A stretch of DNA of 64,000 bases, from assembly GCA_028690155.1 (NCBI GenBank), contig JAQVBU010000001.1, forward strand, positions 124,001-188,000, given 5' to 3'. A program made the position numbers and the translations under genes. Position 1 is the stretch's first letter; each line of letters begins with the position of its first letter. The notes beneath the pieces were generated by a model that ran no database searches, had not been told where the DNA came from, and worked only from the letters and a program-made list of their open reading frames with translations. Source of the stretch: Alphaproteobacteria bacterium. Its GTDB lineage: Bacteria > Pseudomonadota > Alphaproteobacteria > UBA9219. Shown in pieces: positions 36,081 to 44,717 of this stretch.

Positions 36081-37369
36081 TGCCCCTCCTCTTGGGTCGG
36101 GGTAGAGTTTCCTTGTCCCCCAGTTTTAACGGTTACGATTCTTGAAGTCGAGACGTTTGCCGATTTAGGGGTGGCCAACAAGGATTCGGTCATAATTTGC
36201 CGTTCAAGAAGCAGGTGTTGCTCAAACGGCTCCTGTGCATCAAGGGCGGACGAGATAAGCATTTCCCGGGTCGTGATGCCCAAGGTGTTCAGATAGTTGA
36301 CGTACTCTTCGGAATCGAGCCGGAACGCCCTGTCCGCGCGGGCTTTGAGCGCGCTGCGTCCGTTAGACTGACAATCCGCCAGCGCGGCAGCGCTGATGAT
36401 GTGATTTTGGTAATCGACCTGACATCGGTTTTTCTGTGCTTCATGCCGCTGGGCCAGAATGCCCGGCATGCCTTCCGGATACTGAACGCGTTCCTCGAAG
36501 AACCGCCAGCAGTTGGCGGCGATATGGCTGTCCCGGCTTTCCAGAAAGGCGTAGCCGACGACGGTGGGTTTTTCCAGTTTGGCGTTAACGTTTACCGGGA
36601 CGCGCGAATTTTGCGCGATGTTCTGGCAGAATCCGGCCGCCGCATAAATCGGCGTATAGGTCGCATTGATCTCGGCGTTGAAGCGAACGTAAACCGACGT
36701 AGCGTCCGACGGGGCGGCCATCGCGGTCGGCGCGAGGTACTGGATGGGGCCGAGCAACGATTCCATGGACCGGTCGCGTCCGACCCGGTCTGAATCCGTT
36801 ATGGCGCACTTCTTTTTGATCGCCGTGCCTTCGGAGAAGGCGTCGCTGGTGAGCAGGAAGCCGCTCTTGCAGCTGAAGTCGAAAAGGGTTGTGGCGGCTT
36901 CGGTATCGCCGGCTGTTTTAGAGTACCGCATCCGCGCGTCGTCTTGCGCGGTCGAGGCGAGGACGGATCCATCGACGAGGCCGGCCCCGGACAAAGCGGG
37001 GTCGAGGACGAGAAGGGCATCGGGATTCAAATAGCCGTTGGCCGGGTCATTGCCGTATCGGCCCAAGAACGAGGTCGCGAGGAGAGCGTTTGTGTTAAAA
37101 ACACTCGATGCCGTGCCCTTGCCGTTTTCCGTTGCCCCACCGAGTTCGCCCAGGATTTCTTGAAGGAGATGGTTTGTGTTGTAGGTCGAAGACGTCGCGG
37201 GCGAATTTTCATCTCCGGCGACGGCGCCGAAAAGGTACTGAAGTTCGTTGAACGACCGCTCGCTGTAATCGTCGATAACCCAAATGGAGTCGGCTTTTGC
37301 CGGAAGGGCGATGCTGGCGGAAAGAATGCCTGTTGCCACTAAGGAAACAAAGAAGGTTTTCTTTTGCAT
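36077..37369 (-). CDS. Large exported protein of unknown function near T4BSS
   Basis: A 430-residue protein with a Sec signal peptide (KKTFFVSLVATGILSASIALPAKA|D). The mature protein is mixed alpha/beta with Cys residues (CKSGFLL, KKCAI, GFCQN, NCWRFFEERVQYP, RCQVDYQNHI, DCQSNGRSAL). I recognise no domain. ATG 37369 is chosen because it starts the signal peptide and has a G-rich site upstream; 11 in-frame codons before it are ignored. Position near dotDCB-icmT and other exported proteins suggests an envelope or secretion role, by context only. Confidence 0.65.
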   Translation of the reverse strand: MQKKTFFVSLVATGILSASIALPAKADSIWVIDDYSERSFNELQYLFGAVAGDENSPATSSTYNTNHLLQEILGELGGATENGKGTASSVFNTNALLATSFLGRYGNDPANGYLNPDALLVLDPALSGAGLVDGSVLASTAQDDARMRYSKTAGDTEAATTLFDFSCKSGFLLTSDAFSEGTAIKKKCAITDSDRVGRDRSMESLLGPIQYLAPTAMAAPSDATSVYVRFNAEINATYTPIYAAAGFCQNIAQNSRVPVNVNAKLEKPTVVGYAFLESRDSHIAANCWRFFEERVQYPEGMPGILAQRHEAQKNRCQVDYQNHIISAAALADCQSNGRSALKARADRAFRLDSEEYVNYLNTLGITTREMLISSALDAQEPFEQHLLLERQIMTESLLATPKSANVSTSRIVTVKTGGQGNSTPTQEEGH

Positions 37370-37540
37370 AAAAGGACCCCCGAACGAATTGAAATAAAGC
37401 AAAAAGGCAGCCTAACACACCTGCTCTTTCTTGGCATAGTATCGACTAATGGTTAGCTAACCCTTAATTTTGAGGGGCGAATAAAGCAAAAACCGTATAA
37501 AAAACAAATAATTACAAGATATAGCCGGCGTCAAAGCCTG

Positions 37541-38350
37541 TTAGGGGCTTGCCGCCGCCGGGGGGTGGGTCGCCGTGGGGGCGGCGTTCGCCGTTGTTTT
37601 TGGCGTTTGTTTCCGCGTCATAAAGTCCAGTTGCTTGGAGAAACCCAATGTGCTTATGGCGTTTTGCAGGGCCTTAAGCGTCTCGCGGTCGCTTTGGAGC
37701 GCGTCGAGTTGCTGTTGTCTATAGGCGTCGAGGGCGGCGCACGCGGCCTGATCGGGGGAGGACGGTTTTTCTGTTTTTTTCCGGCGCTCCTCCGCGAGTT
37801 TTTTAATGGCGTCGCGCGTCTTTGTCTGGGCGGAGTCGTGCTGCGGGCTGGGCGCGGGCTTCGTTTGCCTCGACGGCAAAAAGCTCATGCGAATATTTAG
37901 CTCTTTATTGTTGTCAAGGTGCGCTTGGACCGGCTGTTCAGCCGACAAGAGCTTGCTTGTCTCGGCCGGTTGCCAATCGGCGGCGGACAAGGGCTTTTCC
38001 GAGGCGCGCGCGTCGACCACGGGGGCGTCGGTTTTGGAGTTTTTTTCGTTTGTTTGGGGCGCAGGGCCGGGCAACGTCGGCACGCTTAAAGAGAAACTAA
38101 GTGGAGGCTCCGGTTTTGGCACGAAAAGAAAGGGGAGCGAGCCTTCCTTTTTGTTGGGATCCAAAGGCGGCGTTTTTTCCTGACGTTTAAGGCGTTCCTC
38201 GTAGGCTTGCGACGACATCCAAAGCCCGCGCTCGAAAGAGAACGGGTCGCCGTCCGCAACCGCCGGGGGGGCGTACAGCGCGAAAAGGGCGACCAAAACA
38301 ACCCCCGTGTCGCAGAGCTTTCGACAGGTTAACCTTGTATTTTGACTCAC
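37541..38350 (-). CDS. Exported Pro/Lys-rich coiled-coil protein of unknown function
   Basis: A 269-residue protein beginning at GTG 38350 with a hydrophobic signal-like segment (VVLVALFALYAPPAVA). Residues 55-190 are Pro/Lys/Glu/Ser-rich and probably unstructured. Residues 180-250 form helical coiled coil (RDAIKKLAEERRKKTEK, then AYRQQQLDALQSDRETLKALQNAISTL), ending in an Ala/Pro/Thr tail. No family recognised. It is upstream of the 430-residue exported protein on the same strand (171-base gap). Confidence 0.6.
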   Translation of the reverse strand: MSQNTRLTCRKLCDTGVVLVALFALYAPPAVADGDPFSFERGLWMSSQAYEERLKRQEKTPPLDPNKKEGSLPFLFVPKPEPPLSFSLSVPTLPGPAPQTNEKNSKTDAPVVDARASEKPLSAADWQPAETSKLLSAEQPVQAHLDNNKELNIRMSFLPSRQTKPAPSPQHDSAQTKTRDAIKKLAEERRKKTEKPSSPDQAACAALDAYRQQQLDALQSDRETLKALQNAISTLGFSKQLDFMTRKQTPKTTANAAPTATHPPAAASP

Positions 38351-38421
38351 GTTTTAGTCCCGGGATAGCCTTTGATCAGACCGGATATCCTAGACCAACA
38401 AGCCTAACAAAGTCTGAACGA

Positions 38422-40275
38422 TCAGGCGTCCAGTGCTTTTGCCAAAACGGCCGCCAAACGTTCGCTGAATGCCATGGGATCAGAAGGCGCGTCGCCTTCC
38501 AGCAGCTTGGCCTGATCCAGAAGAAGCCATGCCGTATCCTTAAGGGAATCGGCCGCGCCTTCTTTGCGTGCCCGTTCGGCCAATCGGACAATAAGGGGGT
38601 GAGAAGGATTGATTTCCAAGACCCTTTTTGACGCCGTGCGAATCTGGTTGTGCTGTTTCAGAAAACGTTCGAGATGCATATCCAAATCGCCTTCGTCGGC
38701 GGCAAGGCATACGGGGCTTGACGTTAACCGGGCGGACACGCGAACGTCTTTGACGGCGTCGCCCAGCGCCCGTTTCAAAAGCGCGATCAAGTCATCGGTC
38801 TTGGCGTCTTCTTTTTTCTTGTCATCCTCCTGTGTGGCCGCGCCGTTAATCTTGGCCAAGGCGTCGCCCGCACTGGTTACCGATTTGAACTTTTTGTCTT
38901 CGAAGGAATCCAGCGCTCCGGGCCAGAAATCGTCGACGGGTTCGGTCAAAAGAAGAACCTCGACGCCTTTGGCCTTGAATCCTTCCAGATGCGGGCTGCG
39001 CCGAAGCGCGTCGATGTTTTCGCCGCACAAGTAGAAAATGTTTTCCTGCCCGTCCTTCATGCGCCCGATATAGTCGGCCAGCGAAACGGGCCGCTCGCTT
39101 TCGGTCGAGGCGCACCGAACCAGTTTGGCGAGGGCGGCACGGTGGTCGATGTCTTCATAAAGCCCTTCTTTCAGCACGGCGCCGAAATTGTCCCAGATGC
39201 TTTGATAGCGGTCGGGATCTTTGGCGGCCAGTTTGTTCAGCTCGGACAGCACGCGCGAGGTGATCCCTTTGCGGATTTTGGTCAGCATGGGGTTGTGCTG
39301 CAACATCTCGCGGCTCAGGTTCAAGGGCAGATCTTCGCTGTCGACGATGCCGCGCAAGAAACGAAGCCACGGCGGCACAAGGCCTTCGGCGCGATCGGTG
39401 ATAAAGGTGCGTTTGACGTAGAGCTTGACCCCGTGTTCGCGCTTGGGGTCGAACAGGTCGAAGGGCTTGATCGACGGAATAAACAGAAGGCTCGTGTATT
39501 CGAGGGTGCCTTCGGCGCGCCAGTGCAGGGTCAGCGCGGCGTCGTCAAACGCATGCGCCACGTGGTGGTAGAACTCTTTATATTGGTCGTCGGTGATGTC
39601 GCTTTTGGGGCGAAGCCACAAGGCCCCGGCGCGATTGGCGGGCTTGTCTTCGTCGTTCAGGACGATGGGAATGGCGATATGATCGCAGTACCGAACGATG
39701 ATATCCCGCAGGCGCGGTTCCTGAAGAAAGGCGTCTTCGCCTTGGCGAAGATAGACGACGACGTCGGTCCCGCGCGAGGTCTTGTTCGCGCTATCGACCG
39801 AAAAATTGCCGCGCCCGTCGGACGACCACGACCAGCTCTCGGCCGTTCCGGCGCGTCGCGACGTGACTTCGACCGCTTGGGCGACCATGAAGGCGGAATA
39901 AAAGCCGACGCCGAACTGGCCGATTTGGGTGATGTCGGCCTTTTTATCCTTGATTTGTTCGATGAAGGCCGACGTTCCCGATCGCGCGATCGTGCCCAGG
40001 TTTTCGATCATCTCGTCGCGGGTCATGCCGATGCCGTTGTCCGAGATGGTGATGGTCCGCGCCTTGGGATCGACCGAGACCGAAATTTTAAAGCCGTTAT
40101 CGTCCTGAAGAAGCTCGGGTTGGGTTAAGGCCTCGTAACGAAGTTTATCGCAGGCGTCCGACGCGTTCGAGATCAGCTCGCGCAGGAAGATCTCTTTGTC
40201 GCTGTAAAGGGAGTGAACGACGATATCCAGCAACCGGCTGACTTCGGCCTTAAAATGCATTTGTTCGGCAGACAT
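38422..40275 (-). CDS. htpG: Molecular chaperone HtpG (Hsp90)
   Basis: A 617-residue Hsp90. The N-terminal ATPase has FLRELISNASDACDKLRYE, ISDNGIGMTRDEMIENLGTIARSG and GQFGVGFYSAFMVA; the middle domain has LKLYVKRTFITD and GIVDSEDLPLNLSREMLQ. All are intact and the length is typical. ATG 40275 has AAGGGGC upstream. Confidence 0.98.
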   Translation of the reverse strand: MSAEQMHFKAEVSRLLDIVVHSLYSDKEIFLRELISNASDACDKLRYEALTQPELLQDDNGFKISVSVDPKARTITISDNGIGMTRDEMIENLGTIARSGTSAFIEQIKDKKADITQIGQFGVGFYSAFMVAQAVEVTSRRAGTAESWSWSSDGRGNFSVDSANKTSRGTDVVVYLRQGEDAFLQEPRLRDIIVRYCDHIAIPIVLNDEDKPANRAGALWLRPKSDITDDQYKEFYHHVAHAFDDAALTLHWRAEGTLEYTSLLFIPSIKPFDLFDPKREHGVKLYVKRTFITDRAEGLVPPWLRFLRGIVDSEDLPLNLSREMLQHNPMLTKIRKGITSRVLSELNKLAAKDPDRYQSIWDNFGAVLKEGLYEDIDHRAALAKLVRCASTESERPVSLADYIGRMKDGQENIFYLCGENIDALRRSPHLEGFKAKGVEVLLLTEPVDDFWPGALDSFEDKKFKSVTSAGDALAKINGAATQEDDKKKEDAKTDDLIALLKRALGDAVKDVRVSARLTSSPVCLAADEGDLDMHLERFLKQHNQIRTASKRVLEINPSHPLIVRLAERARKEGAADSLKDTAWLLLDQAKLLEGDAPSDPMAFSERLAAVLAKALDA

Positions 40276-40526
40276 AAAAGCCCCTTTTCCCAGAAATAAG
40301 GATGAATGAAGGAGATATAGGGATCAAAGAAGGGGTTGCAAGGGCTTAAAGAGCCTTTCTTTGTGAAAAAAGAAGGGCTATACCGACCCGGCTTGAGAAA
40401 GAGCGCCTTGAAAAAAGAGGGAAAGGTGTGTTTTAAAGAGCGGTCTTGACGGGGGCGCTTGCCGGGCGGTTGCGCGAGAGTGTTCGTGTCGGGGCGTCCA
40501 ATCGGAAGACGAAAGAGCGTTTTAGA

Positions 40527-40762
40527 GAAGGGTGGCCGAGTGCCCGCGAGCGCAGGCGAGCAAAGAGATTGTTCCGAGCGCAGGCGAGCAGCCCCAAAGT
40601 CTCAACCACGAGGCAGAAACGGCCGGAGACAATTTGGATATGCGGAAGGGTGGCCGAGTGCCCGCGAGCGCAGGCGAGCAAAGAGATTGTTCCGAGCGCA
40701 GGCGAGCAGCCCCAAAGCCTCAACCACGAGGCAGAAACGGCCGGAGACAATTTGGATATGCG
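40527..40762 (+). repeat. Two tandem 118-bp units each starting with the 5' end of tRNA-Ser
   Basis: Units at 40527-40644 and 40645-40762 differ visibly at only one base (AAAGTCTC versus AAAGCCTC). Each begins GAAGGGTGGCCGAGTG, identical to the start of the real tRNA-Ser at 40,762, then departs into CCCGCGAGCGCAGGCGAGCA. The 14-mer GAGCGCAGGCGAGC occurs twice within each unit. They look like serial duplications anchored on the tRNA 5' end. Confidence 0.9.
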
Positions 40763-40854
40763 GAAGGGTGGCCGAGTGGTTGAAGGCGCTCGCCTGGAAA
40801 GCGGGTATACGGTGTTGAGCCGTATCGTGGGTTCGAATCCCATCCCTTCCGCCA
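40762..40854 (+). tRNA. tRNA-Ser (anticodon GGA)
   Basis: A class II tRNA of 93 bases with encoded CCA. GGAAGGG pairs with CCCTTCC, the anticodon stem CTCGC/GCGGG encloses CTGGAAA (GGA), there is a long variable arm (TACGGTGTTGAGCCGTA), and the T loop is GTTCGAATC. It is complete, unlike the two 5' fragments upstream. Confidence 0.96.
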
Positions 40855-41009
40855 CTATCTATAATAAAACTTTTTCCAGCGCCGCTGCGATGGGCGTCAT
40901 TTGAGCCTTATTCCGCAACATTTCACGCAAATACCTGTGAACATGAAGGCAGCTTTTGCGGCCCTAAAATCCCCCGTTTTCTCCTGAAAAGCCGTTTCTC
41001 CTGAGAAGG

Positions 41010-41038
41010 CTCTGAACATTTGGGCGTCATGTTCAGAG
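41010..41038. promoter_or_regulatory. 10-bp perfect inverted repeat near prophage left end
   Basis: CTCTGAACAT and ATGTTCAGAG are separated by 9 bases. It sits in the gene-free stretch between tRNA-Ser and the recombinase module, where attL of a serine-recombinase prophage, or an operator, would be expected. Confidence 0.4.
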
Positions 41039-41186
41039 GCTTAAGTGCTTTGATTTACTCGATTTTGATTTTTCGCGTTTGTAATCGCAACTGCCTACCG
41101 GATGATGCCAGAGAAATTATAAGCGGCCCGTTCGGTGACAATGGCTCCGGTTGAGGCGTTGGGATCTCTCTGATTATGATCGGGGC

Positions 41187-41369
41187 ATGAATAACGACAT
41201 CCCTCTCGACACCAAAACCCAAGACGAAATCGCCTCGCTTCTTGCGCTTGGGATTTTGCGCCTCAAAATGCGAGAAACCGCTGCAAATAAAGCATTTGTA
41301 AAGCGAAAAGCTCTGGACTTCAGGGCAAACAAGAGCGTTCCTGTTGTGCAGGAGAATGATGATGAATAA
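41187..41369 (+). CDS. Small protein upstream of DUF2924 (recombinase module)
   Basis: A 60-residue protein (MNNDIPLDTKTQDEIAS...). One helical region (LLALGILRLKMRETA) and a charged tail. Not recognised by family. ATG 41187 is chosen after GGGG; a longer in-frame start exists at 41151. Its stop overlaps the DUF2924 start by 8 bases, so it belongs to the recombinase operon. Confidence 0.6.
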   Translation: MNNDIPLDTKTQDEIASLLALGILRLKMRETAANKAFVKRKALDFRANKSVPVVQENDDE

Positions 41370-41808
41370 CGAGCTTATAGCCCAAATTTCTGCATTGCAG
41401 ACGATGCCTTTCAGGCTTTTGAAAAAGCGCTGGCAGGAGATCTGTCAAACCGAACTTCCCGGCCTTAATCGCAAATGGATCGTCAGCCGCTTAACGTACA
41501 AGATTCAAGAATTGGCGTTGGAAAAAGAAATCGGCTCTCTCGAACAACGGCTTGATGCCCTCGCCAAAGTCCGCCTCGGCAACGACCTGAAAAGAGAACG
41601 CAAACGCTACATCCACCGCCCGGTTATCGGGACGCGCCTTGTTCGCGAATATCAAGGCATCGAATATCAAGTCACGGTTCTCGCCGATGGGTTTCAATTC
41701 GATGGGAGACGTTACCGCAGCCTATCGCGAGTCGCCGAAGTCATAACCGGAAAATCATGGTCTGGGCCTGCCTTCTTTGGATTGGTCGGCGCAAAGGGTG
41801 GATCATGA
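41362..41808 (+). CDS. DUF2924 protein of serine-recombinase module
   Basis: A 148-residue DUF2924 protein. Marks: FRLLKKRWQEICQTELPGLNRKWIVSRLTYKIQELAL, then PVIGTRLVREYQGIEYQVTVLADGFQFDGRRYRSLSRVAEVITGKSWSGPAFFGL. The C-terminal half resembles a DNA- or partner-binding domain always found next to serine recombinases in Alphaproteobacteria; function is not established. An AGGAG site precedes a run of three Met codons (41356, 41359, 41362). The next gene overlaps by 4 bases. Confidence 0.85.
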   Translation: MNNELIAQISALQTMPFRLLKKRWQEICQTELPGLNRKWIVSRLTYKIQELALEKEIGSLEQRLDALAKVRLGNDLKRERKRYIHRPVIGTRLVREYQGIEYQVTVLADGFQFDGRRYRSLSRVAEVITGKSWSGPAFFGLVGAKGGS

Positions 41809-43148
41809 ACGACTCCGTCAAGCGCCGTATCCGGTGCGCCATTTACACCCGAAAATCATCGGACGAAGGATTGGAGCAGGAATACAACAGCCTCGATGCC
41901 CAGCGTGACGCAAGCGAGGCTTACATTTCTTCGCAGCGGCATGAAGGCTGGGTTTTGGTTCCTGATTTGTATGACGATGGTGGATACACCGGCGGGAACA
42001 TGAACCGCCCCGGACTTAAACGTCTTATCTCCGATATTGAAAACGGGAAGATCGATGTCGTTGTCGTTTATAAAATTGACCGCCTCACGCGCTCGCTTCT
42101 GGACTTCGCGCAGCTGATCGGAACCTTCGACAAACACAACGTCAGCTTCGTTTCCGTCACACAGCAATTTAACACAACGACCTCGATGGGGCGGCTCGTG
42201 TTGAATATTCTTTTGTCCTTCGCCCAATTCGAACGTGAACTTACGGGCGAACGCATCCGCGATAAGGTCACCGCCAGCAAAAAGAAGGGTATGTGGATGG
42301 GCGGTTGCCCGCCGCTAGGTTATGACATCGTCAATCGCAAACTTATCGTCAATCCTGCTGAGGCCGATGTTGTCAAAAAGATATTCTTCCGCTTCATCAC
42401 ACTGCGCTCGACCACATTGCTGGCGCGGGAATTAAGGCTGCACGGCATTCGAAGTAAAACCTATATCACCCAAACAGGTAATCAGCGCTATGGAGCGCCG
42501 CTTTGTAAAAACCAGCTGTACCGTATCCTCAACAATAAGATTTATCTGGGGTTGATGCCCCATAAGGAGAACACCTACCCCGGCCAGCACGAAGCCATTA
42601 TCGACCAAGAAATATGGGACGAGGCGCATGAAGTCTTTGGCAAAAGCCCCCATCTTCGTGGCCGCACTACTGCAGCTAAAGAGTTTGCCCTGCTTAAAGG
42701 CCTTGTCTTTTGCGGCCTCTGCGGATCGCCATACACCCCTGTGCATACGCTGAAGAAGGGCAGAAAATATCGCTATTACAAACCGAGCCACCAACTGCGA
42801 GGCCTCAACGAGAGCTGCCCCATCGGCAGCGTCAGCGCCGGAGAATTGGAGAACATCGTCGTGGCCCAGCTGCGGCATGTTTTCTTAAGGCCGGAAATTA
42901 TTATCAAGACGTGGGAGAAGGCACACGCTCAGGACAAGTCCTTAACGGAGCAAGAAATCAAAAACGCGCTTTATAATATCGAGCCGATCTGGAATGAACT
43001 CTTCCCCGCAGAACAGGCGCGCATCGTCAACATGCTGATCGAGCGCATTACAATTCAGGAAGAAGGCATCGATATCAAGTTCCGAAGCACAGGCATAGAA
43101 TCCTTGGCGCGGGATTTGGGCGCTTATAAGCAACGGATTGCAGCATGA
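41805..43148 (+). CDS. Serine recombinase (prophage integrase)
   Basis: A 447-residue large serine recombinase. The resolvase domain has CAIYTRKSSDEGLEQEYNSLDAQ with catalytic Ser18, then VVVYKIDRLTRSLLDF and LSFAQFERELTGERIRDKV. A recombinase domain (PPLGYDIVNRKLIVNPAEADVVKKIFFRF...) follows, then a zinc-ribbon (FCGLCGSPY ... SCPIGS), and a C-terminal helical part. It catalyses integration/excision through Ser-DNA links. ATG 41805 overlaps DUF2924 by 4 bases. Confidence 0.93.
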   Translation: MNDSVKRRIRCAIYTRKSSDEGLEQEYNSLDAQRDASEAYISSQRHEGWVLVPDLYDDGGYTGGNMNRPGLKRLISDIENGKIDVVVVYKIDRLTRSLLDFAQLIGTFDKHNVSFVSVTQQFNTTTSMGRLVLNILLSFAQFERELTGERIRDKVTASKKKGMWMGGCPPLGYDIVNRKLIVNPAEADVVKKIFFRFITLRSTTLLARELRLHGIRSKTYITQTGNQRYGAPLCKNQLYRILNNKIYLGLMPHKENTYPGQHEAIIDQEIWDEAHEVFGKSPHLRGRTTAAKEFALLKGLVFCGLCGSPYTPVHTLKKGRKYRYYKPSHQLRGLNESCPIGSVSAGELENIVVAQLRHVFLRPEIIIKTWEKAHAQDKSLTEQEIKNALYNIEPIWNELFPAEQARIVNMLIERITIQEEGIDIKFRSTGIESLARDLGAYKQRIAA

Positions 43149-43540
43149 ATAAACAAAACTCTCTTTCCGTTCACATCCCTGCAAAACTCATCCGTAGACA
43201 TGGACGCAAGCGGATCATCCTTCCTGACAAAGAAATTCTGCCACAACTATCCCCGGATCAAAACGAACATTTGATCCACGCCTTGTTATGCGCCCACAAA
43301 TGGCAAAAGCTCATCGGATCCAACAAAATGGAAACGACAGAGGAATTGGCCAAAAAAATGGGCGTTTCTCATACCTACGTTTGCCGCGTTTTGCGGCTCA
43401 ACCTTTTGGCCCCGGACATACGGCGCGCCATTCTCGATGGCCATCAACCGAAAGGCTTACGCGTTATCGACATTCTCCAGCCGTTCCCTCTTATTTGGGA
43501 GGAGCAGAGAAAACATTTAGGATTTGGCTGCGACCGTTAA
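43145..43540 (+). CDS. HTH protein coupled to serine recombinase
   Basis: A 131-residue protein whose centre is a ParB-like helix-turn-helix (TTEELAKKMGVSHTYVCRVLRLNLLAPDIRRAILDGHQP). The start overlaps the recombinase stop by 4 bases. Such proteins commonly accompany DUF2924-recombinase modules and may help the recombinase choose or bind its sites. No enzymatic motif is seen. Confidence 0.75.
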   Translation: MNKQNSLSVHIPAKLIRRHGRKRIILPDKEILPQLSPDQNEHLIHALLCAHKWQKLIGSNKMETTEELAKKMGVSHTYVCRVLRLNLLAPDIRRAILDGHQPKGLRVIDILQPFPLIWEEQRKHLGFGCDR

Positions 43541-43566
43541 CCTTAACGTCTTATTATATCAACATT

Positions 43567-43611
43567 TTATTGCAATTTTCGACCATAGCGTGTATTGTTT
43601 CGTTATTGCAA
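43567..43611 (+). promoter_or_regulatory. AT-rich control region with repeated TTATTGCAA
   Basis: The 9-mer TTATTGCAA occurs at 43567 and 43603, 36 bases apart, in the AT-rich gap before the next gene. This is suitable for an operator or promoter of the control gene, but no factor is known. Confidence 0.35.
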
Positions 43612-43660
43612 CAACCAACGCGCGGTCTTTAGGGCTACCTATTTTGGGTTATTCGGTGGA

Positions 43661-44338
43661 ATGGTTTCAATGTCTGGATTTGAGAAAGATCATTATTCTT
43701 TAGTTGAATTGGCCGACCGGTGGCGGCTCCCTTTTAAAGACATCGAATATCATGCCGAACGGGAACATCTGGAAGTTCAGGTTTGGTTGGGTGATGTTCC
43801 CGTCACACGGTACGTTCTTAAAAAGACAACGGATGGCGAAGAAATTCCAGTCCAAGAGGGAATTGCAAATTTGACCGGCTACTTTGTCGTCGCAGGCAAA
43901 GAGCTTCGGAAAATCTTTCGCGTCCCCGGTATTCCCGAAATACGGCAATTCCATTCCTTGGATCGAAAAGAAATTTACACGCTTTATCCCGCTCAGGCGT
44001 CTTGCCAGATAAATCTCTCGGCATTGGAAGTGAGCCGTGTCGAACGTGACCGTTTTGAATCCAACAAAAAAGTTTGTCCTCTTATCGTACCCGAAAACAA
44101 AACGAACATACCATCAACCTCCATAGGGAGGCCAAGCGTCATGAAGCTTGTCCTTCAGCACTTCTATGAACGCGCGAAACAAGGTCGGCTGGAATCTACG
44201 CTCAAGGCAGAAGCTGTCCATCTGCAATCTTGGGCGCGGGATAAACTGGGGACCTCTCACGCTCCCGCCGCCAAGACCATCGCTAACAATATTCGCCCGA
44301 TATTTAAGCCGCACGGGGCATCGGAATCCTGCGCCTAA
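43661..44338 (+). CDS. Prophage protein of unknown function, possible regulator
   Basis: A 225-residue soluble protein. The N-terminus (DHYSLVELADRWRLPFKDIEYHAEREHLEVQVWL) resembles a helix-turn-helix found in phage-associated proteins. The C-terminal helical domain (VMKLVLQHFYERAKQGRLESTLKAEAVHLQSWARDKLGTSHAPAAKTIANNIRPIF) resembles the tail end of the same group of alphaproteobacterial proteins. ATG 43661 or 43670. The following 380 bases are packed with TTTC(G/A)GGC motifs, so it could be the protein that binds them; this is inference. Confidence 0.6.
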   Translation: MVSMSGFEKDHYSLVELADRWRLPFKDIEYHAEREHLEVQVWLGDVPVTRYVLKKTTDGEEIPVQEGIANLTGYFVVAGKELRKIFRVPGIPEIRQFHSLDRKEIYTLYPAQASCQINLSALEVSRVERDRFESNKKVCPLIVPENKTNIPSTSIGRPSVMKLVLQHFYERAKQGRLESTLKAEAVHLQSWARDKLGTSHAPAAKTIANNIRPIFKPHGASESCA

Positions 44339-44354
44339 ATTTTCTACGGAACTG

Positions 44355-44652
44355 TGCCCGAAATTCAGGATCTTTTCGGGCATCTACGTTTTTTCCATAA
44401 AATCAAAGACCTAAAATTATAGTTTCGGGCACGAGTTTCAGGCGTTTGTAATCTTTTGTGCTGAAGAATAGCGGTGATGAGGAGCTAAAAAGGCACTAGA
44501 AGAACATTCCTGATGCCAAAACGCCCTGTTTGGCAAAACTGATTCGCGGAAAATGCCCGAAACGATGCCTGAAAGTCCCGCATCGTTTCGGGCACGGCTT
44601 TTTCTTTAATGAAATCAGCTTGATAAAAAATAGTTTCGGGCCAATTTCAGGC
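44355..44652. promoter_or_regulatory. Cluster of TTTC(G/A)GGC half-sites (operator or origin)
   Basis: At least nine half-sites: 44355 (-), 44374, 44423, 44436, 44554 (-), 44567 (-), 44586, 44634 and 44645. They form pairs about 11-13 bases apart and two larger palindromes: TGCCCGAAA...TTTCGGGCA at 44355-44382, and a perfect 15-bp stem (TGCCCGAAACGATGC) at 44554-44594. The last is followed by GGCTTTTTCTTT, so it could also terminate transcription. It fills a 380-base gap between the putative regulator and the HTH/replication genes. Confidence 0.7.
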
Positions 44653-44717
44653 TCTTTTTCGAGTCCGGCAGATGTGAACATTAAAGGGTCTCACGCAACA
44701 TTTTCGCGGAGACAAAA

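Noticed and set aside
40527..40762. Possible CRISPR array
   Set aside because: Only two long units in direct contact, with no spacers; they are tandem duplications.
40433..40904. Several open frames across the 118-bp repeats and tRNA-Ser
   Set aside because: They consist of repeat translation and run through a tRNA gene; no ribosome sites support them.
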